Positions 11,585 through 24,180 are shown, numbered from the stretch's first letter. The stretch: 64,000 bases of DNA from Kappaphycus alvarezii (GCA_002205965.3 NADL03000091.1:62001-126000); one strand, 5' to 3'. Notes: generated from the sequence alone by a model not told the origin. Numbers and translations are program-made.

Positions 11585-11896
11585 GGTTATGCAATCAATA
11601 TGAACTGAAACACTTTGCTTGTCCAAGTCGATGGATTGACGTAGTTTTTCAATGTTAGGACATCCAATCATAGCATCGAAAGGTAGATCAGGCATCAAAA
11701 GAAAGTATACATCAAATATGGAGTCCCCAAGAACCACGGAAAACTTGTCAACAGTGCCCATAAATTTTGATATGGTTCCATCTGCAATATTTATTCTTCG
11801 CGCAGTTGGAATAAATTTGAGATCTAGATTTGTCATCAAAATTTCTGAAATGAAATTTGGAAGGGCACCCAAATCGTGAAACGCTTGCGTTTTCAT
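11585..11896 (-). pseudogene. Gypsy copy A protease remnant
   Basis: A 106-residue open stretch. The active site is HDLGALPNFIS, where copy B has FDSGAVPNLFS at the same point, so the catalytic D-S/T-G has become D-L-G. It continues IADGTISKFMGTVDKFSVVL and PDLPFDAMIGCP, the family's hydrophobic blocks around the flap and the second ILG-like motif. It would cleave the Gag-Pol polyprotein; the changed triad makes this copy doubtful. Confidence 0.82.
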
Positions 11897-12339
11897 TCAC
11901 AACACCTGTAATAGTACCAGCTCAAGACGGATTGGTGCTGTCGAGGACGATTGAAGAAACAATTTACTACCATTAGCCGACTTATTAGACCTTAAATTGT
12001 TTTGGAGTTCTTTTCAGATATTTTCTGCGTCGCTCCTTAATAGCTAACTAAAATTTGTTCCAGCTGGGGCCGGCGCAACCTCAGCGACAAAATTTTACTT
12101 CTTCACATACTCTAATATGTCCTTCGCGATACTCTAGAATTTACCATTTTTTCGTCTTTTCGGCTGAAGTGATTTCCACTCCTGGAACAAACTGATTTTC
12201 CCTCTTCGTCTGAGGTGCTACATGTGCTGGGATATGTTCAAACATTTTATGATCTAACCTAAGTTTTTTTCGATAAAACGTTTCCTTCTTTATCCCTCTT
12301 TTTGTGACATTTCCTTAGCTGTTTTCATCAGCGATAAAT

Positions 12340-12900
12340 ACGTTACTGACAACGTTCAACCTGTAATCCTTCCTGTTTCGTGAAATTTTCAGCTCTGGTC
12401 CCTATTTTCTTTTGACCTCCGATAAATTTGCTCGCCTGTTGTTTTTGACCAGCAGTTACTTTCATGTGTGCCCAATACGACCGCAATTTCCACAAAGAAT
12501 ATTTCGATGTATGTTTCGAGGACACCTTTTTGCGAAATGCCCAGGCTTGTGCTAGTAGAGGCAGACTCTCGCTGTCTTAGGGGTCCCAGACTGGTTCTTT
12601 CTGATGCTGAGAGTAATTATTTCAACTTTGAGTTTATCGTGTCAATAGCATGGATGTCTGGTCTCGTGCGGTGGGAACCATGGTGTGGCTCTGTGAAAGG
12701 ATCACGAACAGCTCTTGAGAGTCCTTTTGCAAAAAAGATTACTTAGCGATGATTTAGGTTGATCCTGTGGGCTCCATTCGAGCAGTGCTTGAGATGATTG
12801 CCAAATGAATCGCGGTAGTGGGCCTGATACCAAGATATGGGTTTTTCGTGCCCTTGGGTTTGAAAGATAGCTGTATTCTACAACTCCTCTTGCCAATTTT
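12340..12900 (-). pseudogene. Gypsy copy A gag C-terminal remnant
   Basis: Aligns with 32102-31800 of copy B. The zinc knuckle at about 12582-12530 reads CLY-stop-HKPGHFAKRCP: the second Cys codon is TAG, while the His and last Cys remain. Next comes MKVTAGQKQQASKFIGGQKK, matching the B segment MKVTAGLKTTEEQIYRKQG. The capsid half of gag and any 5' LTR are not visible upstream. Confidence 0.72.
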
Positions 12901-13165
12901 CAAACAAAGTCATTTATCATCACCGTCGAACTCTTCCGAGCCTTCTCCAGTGTAAGACGGGGACACAATTCGCAACAAATAGCTTAATTTGCAAAATGCA
13001 TCAAGAAGCCAGGATTCCCAGATAAGGATGGAAATCTTAGCAACTATATCTTGTGGCCTGGCTTTAGACATGAGTATCCCGTAGAAGATCCTAGTTTAAA
13101 AGAAGAGGAAGAGAATATTCACTCATTGCTTATTGTGAGTGTGCAAATGCCCTGATATCTCTCAT
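12901..13165 (+). other. Unassigned, short open stretch
   Basis: On the plus strand about 45 codons from 13005 are open and read FPDKDGNLSNYILWPGF and then an acidic run before a stop near 13158. I do not recognise it. It lies between two opposed gypsy remnants. Confidence 0.3.
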
Positions 13166-13169
13166 ATCA

Positions 13170-13400
13170 GAGAATATGGTGAACTTGAAAGAATTATTAT
13201 TGCAACTCTTGCTGCTGGCATACTGCGCTGGCTTAGTTGGCTTGCTGTGTTGACTTTTCTGCAACTGTACTCTCAAATTTATTTTCAACCATTTACATAG
13301 TTATGCTTTGCACTGTACAGTAACGGTACTGTGCGGGCATAGAAACTGTTCAGGTGCCGCAAATTCCGAGAGTTTGAAATTCTACATATATAAGAAGGTA
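13170..13400 (+). repeat. LTR fragment of gypsy copy F
   Basis: Matches the reverse complement of the copy B LTR near 33290-33430. Landmarks are a GCTGGC/GCTTGC-rich stretch, then ACTGTACT-TCAAATTTATTTTCAA, then ATGCTTTGCA and GGTACTGTG. It is therefore in the orientation expected for a plus-strand element, and a TATA-like CATATATAAG follows at 13385. Confidence 0.6.
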
Positions 13401-14329
13401 AGAGGAGATGACAAGGAGCACAGGTAGTGAAGCTGACTAAGTTTATTTTCTAGATATTACAATTGGAGGCCACGGGAAGCTAAAAGCTATCCGAAAGAAT
13501 ATTTATCTTGTTTCTGATCTTGCCAATGACGATTTTGAAGAGTAAGTGTAAAAAATTATCATACAAATATCTTTTCGCTGATCTCTATCGTCTATGAAAG
13601 GGGGTTTGGTGTTTTTAGGTAATTTTGTATGCGTCGTCGAGGCTTCATGATTAGCCAACAAGTGTATATAGCCTAAGTTTACTGCTTCCTCAGAGAGAAG
13701 TCAAGCAAATTGGAGACAAATTCAAGTGCTTACCCAAGTAGTCCAGAAGTAGAAAGCGAAAATCTGTCGTAAGGACAATTCCTTCAACGATAGTCTCTAA
13801 AAAAGTTGGTAGCCTCTGTCTCCTTATCTAATATCTTGCATTTTACCACTTATTCTTCCTTGCTCTTTCCTTCTCGTCCCCACAAACATAGTTCGGTAGC
13901 ACTCTTGTCACTTGCAATACCTCTGTCTTGGAAAGAAAGCTATGAAGATACAATACTGTGCAGATCTATCCGTATAGTTTGGTACTCTTACGTAGGGGGC
14001 TGCACTCAAAGTATTCCAATTGTGAATTATTAGGTTTAATCTTACTTGGATCTATTTCATTTATTTGTTCCCCAGCCATGGACCTTAACTCTGCTCGTAT
14101 ATTTTTCATAGAAGGCAACCACTATGATGTTGAGCATTTTCGTTACACTTACTCTATTGTTTAAATGATAAAAAAGAACACCGAGGGGAAAGTCGCGAGT
14201 ATCTTTTCAGTTTTTGGTGATGTGAAGAGCAAATAAAAAAAACTTCATTAATGGGTGGTCTTTTTATGTAAATGGAAGCAATGTCGCTGATGTATAAGCT
14301 TTTTTTGTGAAAGAATACGTTACGGACGT

Positions 14330-14900
14330 TGAAACCGATGAGATGTCCCGGTCTTCTATAGAGGCTCGCCTCAATGTCGGGGATTTGTTATGCTCACCAG
14401 CTCACTAGTTTACTTACGTGATCCCTACGAAAAGGCTAGATTCAAAATTCAAGCCAAGTATGGAATGCTACGTTGAGCAGCAATGGAGGATAACAAACTT
14501 TACGATTTCCTCCTTATCGAAGATGATCATAAATTTAATGTTCGTAAGTATTCTATTGCGTAGTTTGTTAAGAACTAGGAGACCTTACAGTCCCTGAATG
14601 TACAGAGGGGAGACCATAAATCGGTGTCATTAGTGTGTTCTGAGAAAAAAATACTAAAGGCTAGCCACCAGCTCAGCGACGTTGGAAGCCGTGGGAAGCA
14701 ATGTCAGAAACATTTAAGAACGACTAGAAACCTGGTGACGTGATAACTCCACATTTGGAGTGTCATAATCTTTACATTAAGGAAAACTAGTCTAGTACCT
14801 CAAAGGTTACAGAAATTTGCCCCTATTGACATAATACTGGATATTTTGCAAGTAATTGTCAGAAAAATCCACAACGGAATACCCTTTGCCGGAAGTTTAG
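14330..14900 (+). pseudogene. Gypsy copy F gag remnant
   Basis: 14350-14480 aligns with copy B gag at 32500-32380: SSIEARLNVGDLLCSPAH against the B sequence IEARLNFDDLLSSL, and the DNA CCAAGTATGGAATGCTACG is nearly identical. 14655-14790 aligns with the next B segment. The zinc knuckle at 14815-14870 reads ICPY-stop-HNTGYFASNCQKN, so the second Cys is TGA and the His is Tyr. Decayed beyond use. Confidence 0.7.
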
Positions 14901-15054
14901 TCTATCCGGTCGCCATGATAGCAACTAATAGAGTAACAATAACAAATGGACCAATATTTGGTCTCAAATTTGGTCCAAATTCGAGAAGTACAACTGTTGT
15001 AAATTGAACTGTACCAAAATTCATGGGCACTGCTGATATTGTACCGTATTCTTA

Positions 15055-15495
15055 GGTTCTCAAAAGTGGATATGGATGTTTCCGTAATTTCTGAGATAAC
15101 GTTTGATGGAATCATTGGCTCTCCGACAGCAGAGGAACTAGGAACATACACTTTCTTTGGAAACCAAAGTTTCCCGGAACAGAAAGAGACATAGCCTTGA
15201 GCATGCCCCGGGCTTACACAAAAGCATGAGATTGGAATGATTGAGAGATGTAGACAGTATATATTTCATCCCTACCTATGAAAGCGAATGTTCAGAGTAA
15301 ACCAAAGCCTTCGACAATGGAAACAATTACGATATAAGGATGCTAAACTTCACATGGAACTATTATGATCCTGTTAATGATACAGACGACGACTAGGATT
15401 TGAGCGCAGACCTTGGGTTTGAATTTGTCGGAGTTTGAGATGCAATTGGATTTGAGAACAAAATTAACAATATGAAAGATAAATGTTCATTTGAA
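15055..15495 (+). pseudogene. Gypsy copy F protease end and pol linker
   Basis: 15075-15175 reads ISEITFDGIIGSPTAEELGT, aligned with copy B PDLPFDAIIGCPTWKD. 15340-15495 reads MLNFTWNYYDPVNDTDDD and then, past two stops, NKINNMKDKCS. This aligns with the acidic linker of copy C that starts MNMAWDDYDSGFETDDD and runs to SMKEDYLC. The linker joins protease to RT in this family. Confidence 0.65.
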
Positions 15496-15547
15496 GAAGC
15501 AACGGATTCAGATTTGATCAAATCAAGAAATTCAGATGGAACTGATT

Positions 15548-16057
15548 TGTTGTATTTAACTTCACAAACCTTGCAGCTTTACACGAATTCAGTGCATCTA
15601 CTGTACTGTAGATTCAAACCATTGTTAACCTTGCAAACAGGGGTAATAGGCACTTTGCTGTCATTACACTTTTTTTACAGCCCTGAACACAGCTGTTGAC
15701 ATCTTCGGTAAACTTGTAATACTTACGGGCGAGTTGCACACTGGAATATTATACCATTGCTTTACCAATCAAAAGTCGCCCTGCTATCCCATGCCATATG
15801 GACCAATGTACTTAGTACATCTTGTAAGAATATGTCACTAGTGCCGACTAAAACTCTTAAAGCGCTACTTACGATACCGTCAGGGCTGTTTTATGGTAAA
15901 ACCTTTGAATTTGCTCCTGTTAGACTGCATTTTTTTTTGTTTGTAGCTATCTTCAGTTTTAAATAAACCCTGGTTTGCAGCGGCCGGTTTAAGCCAGCTA
16001 GCCTCAACCAAAGTTGCAACTACACTTATATCTTGATTTGCTCGTGTGCACTTGACA
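15548..16057 (+). repeat. LTR-like unit of ~510 bp (copy 1)
   Basis: Begins TGTTGTATTTAACTTCACA and ends CACTTGACA, so it has TG...CA edges. It aligns over its whole length with the reverse complement of 40653-41160. It interrupts gypsy copy F between the linker and RT. A TATA-like segment (TTTTAAATAAACCCTGG; TATATATAAACCC in the other copy) lies about 100 bp before the end. No matching target-site duplication is seen. Most likely a solo LTR of a third LTR family. Confidence 0.6.
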
Positions 16058-16099
16058 CCCCACTTGAAGTGGATATTAAAACGAAGACGGCGTTTATTC

Positions 16100-16660
16100 G
16101 CCAGAAATAAGAACAAAATGTTATGGAGATTAATGAAAAATTGAAACTCCTCTCCTCTCACGCATCTAAGAAGATATCAGGTAGATTGAAATCTTCCGAA
16201 GTTATAGCATAGAAAGCTCTGGAGTTAAGATATGCAATTATACCAGTGGCTCATTCATTCGAACATACCAGTACTCAACCAATTTATTATAGGCATAGAC
16301 GTCAAACGCTTAAATATGACCAGTTTTTCTCAGAAACTTTTACAAGTACGCTGGAAAATGACATTATTCAATATGTCTCGTCTCTATTGTCATTTTATGT
16401 AGTGGTTGCACCCAAGAGGAATATAAATTTCGTTTTTGTGTCGACTACCGACAAATAAAACTAAAAAAAAATACCTTATTCCAAATATGGAAGAAAAAAT
16501 CAAGAAACTAAAAGTATGGGAGACAATTCACTTCAATTGACCTTTACAAGCACTAAGGACCTCTACTTCTGTGAATGGTTGGAGACTGTAATTTGTACAA
16601 ACGTTCCACTGACTATAGTTGCCCATAGAGCCCCTACCGGGGATTATTATAGATAAGGTC
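16100..16660 (+). pseudogene. Gypsy copy F reverse transcriptase remnant
   Basis: 16165-16460 reads LKSSEVIA, then AHSFEHTSTQPIYYRHRRQT, LKYDQFFSETFTSTLENDII, and VVVAPKRNINF. This aligns residue for residue with the RT N-terminus of copy C (SSEVIA, THSFELTDTQPIYHKPRRQ, YDQFISENVTSMLKNDII, VVVAPKKDGKLRF). Past 16460 the similarity fades, with weak traces near 16540-16680. The palm with YIDD is missing. Confidence 0.78.
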
Positions 16661-16699
16661 ATTAATATAACCATAGGTACCTGGCAGAATGCTTAAAGA

Positions 16700-19600
16700 A
16701 CGCAAAGGATATGCATCTTTTCCGGATAAAATTTCCTTGGCCAGTTTTGTCTCCTTTTTCATATTTACCTATTGCTGGTCCAAAGGGAAACGAGCTTGTT
16801 AGTGCAGCTTTCGAGCTGGTCGAGTGCTGGTTGCTCGTAATTTCTCAGCAGGGCATGAGTTCACTGCATCGCCCATTAACTTTGCATACATAGGCATTGA
16901 ATAAATAACTGCTAGAAAACTGCCGATCTTGGTAGGTTTGTGTGAAATGACAGAAACGTGTTGTGACGATTTATTTTAAAAAGAAACGAGACTGCTCACA
17001 AAGATGATGTTTTTGTCATGCGATATGGAGTATCTTGCTTGGACCAGCGAGACCTCGGTTATTTGAAAACCAATACTGGTGTATTATAGTCATTCTCCTA
17101 CAAAGTTTTATGCTCGAGGGCGATATGATCCACGTTAGCAAATTTTACACAGCTCTCCCACCAAATTTCCTCTACCAATTACGGATTTTTCTCTGTAGTC
17201 GGTCCACGAATAACTACACCTTCTAACCAGACAGCCAGCCCACCGTCATCGTTATTATAGTTCGCAATGAATCTCAAGCTAGAAAAAATAGCTTTTGAGA
17301 CACACATTCGTTAGACGGGTAATATTATATTGGGAAAGCAATTTCTAAATGGCGACTTGAGGCCGGCAATGGTACCAGTAGTGGAAAATCATATTTGTCG
17401 GCGAAGTTTCCTGGCGGTCAAACTTGGCTTTTCCGACGGTTGTCTCAAAAAACGCTTTCGAATTCTAAATGACTTCCTGGGAAATCACGCCGAGACAAAA
17501 AGATCTTGTTTGAAAGTGATGGTAAGACAGCGTGATAGATGTTTGGAAAAGGGGACTGCTGGAGGAGTTGTAGGAAAAGGGGTGATGTGAACCCAAAAGA
17601 ACCTTTTGAAAGGAGTTATGTAAGTGAAAATGGTGGATCCCGAAGGTATTCTGTGCACACAAGGTTCACGTCATGGGCTATGTCGTGCGCGCAGAGCAGG
17701 TTATGCTCCGAAGCTCAACAAAAAATTAATAGTCGGCTTGGAATAACAATCATCTCAAGATAACCAATCTTTCCAATTATTCAACGAGCTTTTAATCTTC
17801 CCTATTGCTGTTCTTCTAATAAAATTTCATCTTATTAACCGAAATTATGCTCTCTGTTGTATATTTGTGCAGAGTGAAACAGCGATTCAAACTTTGACGG
17901 GGACTCTCGGCGCCCAAAGATCTGCCTCCCCAATGCTGGTACTGGCAATGAGTAAGTCAGGGTTTTGTATGGATAAGTGATCCAGATAGGATGGGAAGAA
18001 TCAGTGGACCACATTCATACTCCAGTGGAATTACTGTATGGGTGATGTCCTGAATTCCTATTATGACTGAATTATATTTTCGCGAATATAAATTACCTGC
18101 ACTGGCAGATAAATTATAAGTTTTGAAAATTTTCTTTTCGAGACAACAAAGGGACTTGCGCTTATGGCAGAAGTTTTTTCTGGTTTTCAGAGTTTTGATA
18201 TAATAGGTTCTAAACCTGTAGAGATGAAATAGTGAAACTTAGAGGCATCAGATATCTCCTCCTGTGCTATCCGAAAACCAGAAGTGCCATCGCTGATCTC
18301 CTTTATGTCATGTAGTTTCCTACTTTATCTTTGTCATATGATTTGGAAATTTATTTGATGCATATTTGAAGAACTGAAAACGTTTACCGTCTACCTCAGC
18401 CACGTGGTGAATTTCTGCGACAGCGTCCTCCTCTACGTATAATTTTCTGCGTAATTAAATTGAAACCAGACAATTTGAATACCTCTTCACTTCTAACGAA
18501 GATTACCAGCATATAAAGACAGAAACTTATCCCATGTAGGTAGTGGCATTCGTTTTTTATCTAACCAGACCGTAAAGCAAAATCCAGTGCTCGCCCAGGG
18601 TGAAAAACCTAACATTATTTATTTCTCGTTTCATTTTTATCTCTCAATGACCGCTTCATCGCAATAGAAACAATTTATTTAGAATTATAAGGGAAATTGA
18701 GTGACACATGAATCGAATTTTTGTGATGCTGTCCATGCGCTTCGAAGCCCTCCCATAATTGAAGAATCTGTCATCTTCTGCTACCGAGAATTAAGTTAGT
18801 GATGCTGGTGACGTGTAGATCTCTTTGTATGATTATTTTTATATTTCTACAGCCAGAATGTATTTAACTCAATACCTGGACGATAAATCGCCCCGGACAA
18901 AAGCTTCTAGAAATTAAGGTAAAGGAAATTTATGCACGGCTTAAGAAACGGTATCAAATAATGAGCTCAACAACTTTTATCAGGCTACAAGCTGAAATGT
19001 ATTTACGTTCAAAAAGGTAAATGTTGTGTCCGAGTATATTGATAATACGTAGTCTGTATTTAACAGACTGTATGAAATAGATGGGTATTGTCGACGAATC
19101 TATGCGAGTTGCCATTCTGTTCACATGGCTCGCAGCCCTGCTGATTTTGGATATATAACCCATTAATCACATAATTAAAAACTATAGAAATGAAAAGCAA
19201 TAGCTCTGTCCATGACATGATTACTACAAGAGTGCCTGACAATAAAACTCAGTGCCGAAGGGAAAAATGACTCAATGACCCCACTGGTAAATAAAAAAAC
19301 ACTAAGAGGGAAAGTGAATATTTGTTGTCGCTTGAGTTGTAACCGCCTATATTATTTAATGTGCGCCTAAACTTGTTTATATAAGCACTATGAACAACAC
19401 GAATAATTTAAATAGCAGGTGTTACCTACCAAAAAATGTAAATTGAATGAAAACGTTCTCAAAGTTTTAACGGTTGGAACAAGAAAGTCAGGACCGCGGG
19501 TAATCGTCATAATTTCCGGGCCAATCTCTCATGTGGTGATGGATCACGATCCATTTCTCTCCTTAAAATGATGCACGCTAAATAGCGTGGCATTGTGAGC

Positions 19601-22600
19601 TGAATACGTGGTGAGAGCTAGCTATCAGGTCTCATTCTTCATTCAGACTTCCAGTCAAGAACAAAAGAGTCAATCAATATAATTTTAGAACTCGCTCCTC
19701 GCGGTCTCGCTTGAAAATAGTTTACTTTTGGTTGAAAAACGTTAAAAAAATTTTCCTAAGGTAAAATCAGGATTAGATGTAAGATAATTGCGTTCTGTAC
19801 AGAACAATTGTGTAACAGGCTTCGTATTTTTAACAAGTTCCGTGAAAATATTGAGTTAATGTGAAACAATCCTGAACTATTTTCCGCACTTTCAATACGT
19901 GTAATTGCCATGTTTAGCTTTTGGATATGACTTCCTTTCTTGAGGAATGAGTGGTTATCAGTACTATTGCCAAATTTAGTATCTTTTCTTCCTGTCTTCC
20001 ATACAAGGAACAGAAAGAAACGAGTTCGACATTCTGTGTTTGTTCTGTCTATGGTACTGCCTATTGTTAAACTCTGAAAATAGTTTTCTGACCTTTCTTC
20101 ATCTATTTTTAGAGGATAAAAGTAAGCAACTTGCAGCTGAATTAATATTATTGAAAAATGAGACCATGTTCGGACAACCATATTTGGACAATACAATACC
20201 TACATTATAAAAGGGATGGCTCACAAGGAATCCAGAAATTAAAGTTTTGCGGTAAAATTTTCAATAATTGGTAATAGAAAGAGGTTTTCATCCCAATACA
20301 ACGTTTTTTTGAAACATAATATTTTTTGAGTACATTAAACTTCTTTTAAAACTATCAACTAGAAAGATGAACTGTTTCAAAAGATGGATTATGAGATTTT
20401 GGTGATGGGCTAAAGAGTTAGATAATGAGATGTTGGTGATGCTACAAGATTACATACCTGATCGGTAGTTAAGTTTTCTCCCTCTGGACATATTTTTAAT
20501 TAGATATATTCAAAATAAGAAAGTATGGGATTTTCAAATGGGTTTATCCATTTAGCGATCGCCCCTTACCACTAACAAAATATCGTGTGTTCATTCTACA
20601 ACAGCAAAGCTGTAGAAAAGATACTCCACATTGAGTACATTGCTTTTCGGAGAGACCCGATCTGCTTTGTTAAAACGTTCCCATGAATTACATACTATGG
20701 ATATATCCGTGTTAGAGCACCCGGAATCATTTTTGCTGAATTGTATCAGAAGATCTTGTTTAGAGTTTCAGTACGCATCCAGGATACAAGAAAGACGCAA
20801 TTAGATTTCAAAGGAAGAAAAAACTGTTAGATGATACCAACGGAGAACCATCAACTATCTGTATAATTACAAATCAGATGCCAAAATCCAAATGAAAAGT
20901 AATTCTCAGGTTCGTTGAAATCATCTGGAGGGAGAAATTTTTATATCTATACTGCACAATGTTTTCATATGTATAAAAAGCGTAGAGGTAAAAAGCGTGA
21001 CTGGTCGAGGTGAAAAGTGAGCAAAAAATATCTGAAAAGTCAATTTCCGCTGCTCATGGAAAAAATTGACAGAAAAGGCTAAATAAAAATGTCGATAAAT
21101 CAATTTCCCGTGGAGGACATCAATGTTAAACGCAAATAATATTTTCGCGAAGATCATATAGAATTACGCCAGTCGAGTTATAAAAATCCTTTTTGAACTT
21201 CGGGGTGAGCTAGAAGCATAGTTCAATTGATAACAACTATTTGGAAATGAGTAACAAAATTGCCCCTCAATGGGCTTACTTGAGGTTTTTACATAGTTAT
21301 TTAGCGCCACAGGTAACAATAATGAAATAATAAAATAAATAAAGTCTTGCCTCTTTGTGATTACATTTATGTTAGAGATGCACAAGTAATCACAGATGGT
21401 GGAATAAGATTTTCAAGTCTATTTCTTCTTCTAACTGCATTTAAAGCCTGTAAAATCAACTTCATATTTTCAGCGATAGTTATGAACGAGAACAGAGGGT
21501 AATGGGTAAAATGTTTTAGGTGGAAACAGCCAAGGTTACGGCATGGGAAAGGCTACGAATTCTACGGAATTGAAAGCAGAGAACACTTCTAGGTGGTGAC
21601 AAAGGTTATTCATCTAGTACCGAAAAGAGACGACCTCAAAGCAGCTCGTGTTATAAGATCTAAATCCCTGGGTCTAAAGTATTCTCTGCACTTTTGCTGC
21701 GTTAATTGGTGAAAGGACCCAAAACAAAATTTGGTTATCTAAACGTTAATTTCCTTTGAGCTATTCTCAACGAAGACCTGTTGAAGCGTAATTGATCAAA
21801 ATCTATTATAAAGTACAGCAATATGAACAGTTATACTTTGAAATGAGTGCTAATGGTGTTCATTTTGCCTATTCCAGCAGTTAAATTGATGTTTAACTTT
21901 TCATTGATCAACTTTCTTTCGAGCAGTACAAACTGTCTTACAATCAGACGTTTTCACCGGAACCAGAGCATTTTGAAATGACAGCATTTTTGTTGGAATT
22001 TTTAGAACTTGTAGCTCCATGAAATCTGACGGAGGCATGGATGGAATTTTCTAGATTTTAAATTTTCTTATGGTAATGATCCTTATTCAGATGAAAAAAT
22101 GGACAGGAGAAGAAGTTTGGTATTATTTACACCAATTGCATACTAAAGGATAATTTTAGACAATTTCCTTCCAAAGTATCCCTTGATCACATTATCCGCT
22201 TAGATTTACAATCTGGGTACAAGTGAAAAGCAACACCAGGCTTATACGCCATGTTAAAGTTTTTTGAGATTATTAATACCGCTTGCGAATCAGTAGTCAT
22301 TTTTGGGTTCGCTTAGAGGTCTTTTAAGAGCAGATAAGGTACCAAATATCACGATTTTCTCAGATTTCATTACTGCATGTCTATAAACTTCTAATAAGCC
22401 ATCGCATTATCTGAAAAGCTGCACTGTTCATTTATTATTCAAGAATACAGAGGCGCAGAGGAAGTAGGTCAGTGCGATATGAACTATATCGATGAAGTGG
22501 GTAAAATTTCATGCCAGAAAGGGAGTTGTTGAATGGAGAGCCGTGGATTATTTTGGAAAAATTTACTTTAAATCCATCAATACAAATGATTTCGAAAATT

Positions 22601-24015
22601 TTCTTTAATATACGAAGATCAAGGTGCGTCTCAGTAGCGGAACGGATCTCTTTGCTCAGTAGACATTATTATTGAACACTAGTTATTTCAAAATTGGAAT
22701 TCAGAAACCTTCCGACCTTTGAAAATTTGCAATAAAAAAGTTATTTTTAGACTGATCCAATCAAGAAATTATACACGGGAAAAATATCAATAGATTGATA
22801 CCAGCTATCGCTTGTAGGACGAATCGCATGAGCCAGCTGTTTTAATCTTCATGTCCTAGGAGGAAATGGTGACTCGCGTCCGATTTTGTGAAAAGGACTA
22901 GTTCCTTCTTTTATCGAGCAGCGTTTTGACCTCTGCGCAGTCTACTGAAATAGTGGTAAAAGGAACAAGTTTGTCCAGATGAGGATTTCGTGAGGGAAAG
23001 AGAAATGTCTAGGTTTTCTTCTATGTCATATTTGAAGAGCATTATTTTCCATTACGTATTGCGTGAATGCACATACTTTTGTTCTACGACTCTGAAGCTA
23101 GATTGTGCCTCCGCACCAGTGTTAAGGGAGATACAAGAGAAATAAATGACTTTTAGACAATGTTTGGATGCTTGATAAGCAAAATTGCTACCAAGTAGGC
23201 CTTGATAGACTGCGACATAGCAGTAAATCATACTATATATTGTATTCATCCAACTGTATCCAGTGATACAGACGAATTTAATCATGCTGTGTCGAAAGGG
23301 GTGGCTTTATCAAGAAGTTAAACTTAACATCTACATCAATACACGTAGTATAAGGTATGATTCTCTCGTTAAGGCGGATGTTTTTAGTACACAGAATTAG
23401 GCAGAAATATCGGTTACGCACTGAATTTGCAGTCAATAGTCGCTGATCTTTGATGCCTTTTGCATCATCGAAAGTTTCCTCGCTGAGAATTTTTCCGGTC
23501 TTGTGAGCTTCGTAAAACTGATTATTTTAGAAGAGTTTGAATGATAACTATTTATATTAAAAATATTCATCTGAGTTCTTGTGAAGAAGTTTTTCTTCGG
23601 TGCATTTATTTGAGCAAAAATTATACGAGTTACGGATGTAAAGGTTCATTCATCTACTTTGCAAGTCTTCCTTTCTTACATATTGTGCGGCATACATTTT
23701 TTCAAGCAGTCAAAAAAGCTCTAAAGTCCGATATACTCGCAATACATGAAATTTCACTCAAGCAGACCTGATGTTTCAGCTACAAATGCGCCCAGCATAA
23801 TGTATAGAAGGATTCATATCTAAGGTTTGTTCTTAACAGAATCGGAATTAACCCGGGAAAACCAAGAGTGGCGTCTGTAGAACGAAGGAATTTTTCCAAA
23901 GAAACATTTTGCGAAAAAAAGATCAAAATGTGTTGAATGTATTTTTGGGCTCCTTGTGAACTGTGAAAGACCCCAAAACCCTATATCGCAAAGAAACCCA
24001 AGTGTAATATTAGTT
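16700..24015. other. AT-rich stretch without recognisable genes
   Basis: All frames are closed at short intervals. I saw no family motif that I trust. A short imperfect direct repeat (ATGAGAT-TTGGTGATG) occurs at 20388-20445. 17330-17590 is a little more GC-rich and has an 86-codon open frame of no known kind. The general base composition differs from the element-rich islands on both sides. Confidence 0.5.
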
Positions 24016-24019
24016 TCCA

Positions 24020-24180
24020 TCTCCGTGCCTATATTGGCTCCATTAAGGCCAGACAGGTTGATTTGTACTTTATCGCCGGTAAAGAATCAGTAACGGAGCT
24101 GGATCTTGGGAAAATACTTCTCGGGACATTTAATGCCCATCATGGTTACTGGGGAAACATATGCGGGTAGTCTTTACGAC
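24020..24180 (+). pseudogene. Possible LINE-type apurinic endonuclease scrap
   Basis: The frame through 24110-24165 reads ILLGTFNAHHGYWGN. The endonuclease of many non-LTR retrotransposons has a core GDFNAHHxxWG with the catalytic Asp at the position that is Thr here. Nothing else of a LINE was identified around it, so this is one motif only. Confidence 0.35.

Larger units (their letters stand above)
7058..12900 (-). mobile_element. Gypsy copy A, decayed, with 3' ORF remnant
   Basis: Minus-strand copy of the gypsy family also seen as B (27758-33444) and C (59087 onward). From high to low coordinates: gag 12900-12340, protease 11896-11585, the end of RT plus RNase H 11580-10680, integrase 10660-9870, extra 3' ORF 9840-8480, then LTR. 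Most of RT is missing: the protease (ending near 11585) is followed at once by the RT C-terminal end (11580-11330), a clean internal deletion relative to C. No 5' LTR is found at its right end. Confidence 0.85.
13170..16690 (+). mobile_element. Gypsy copy F, plus strand, strongly decayed
   Basis: Remnants of the A/B/C gypsy family in the opposite orientation, in the right order: LTR piece 13170-13400, gag 14330-14900, protease end 15055-15180, protease-RT linker 15340-15495, RT 16100-16660. A ~510-bp LTR-like unit sits inside at 15548-16057. No single ORF longer than about 70 codons survives; the assignment rests on alignment with copies B and C within this window. Confidence 0.72.

Noticed and set aside
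13010..13545. Two exon-like stretches with good splice signals (TTTATTTTCTAG before 13455; GTAAGT after 13541; GTGAGT near 13137).
   Set aside because: Phases of the two open stretches do not join without a stop, an LTR fragment lies between them, and TTCTAGATATTA also occurs in the LTR itself. Not enough for a host gene.
21470..22250. Possible copia RT pieces (for example VPKRDDLKAARVIRSK) and a DLQSGY motif.
   Set aside because: Only scattered short motifs with frame changes every few codons; chance level in six frames cannot be excluded.
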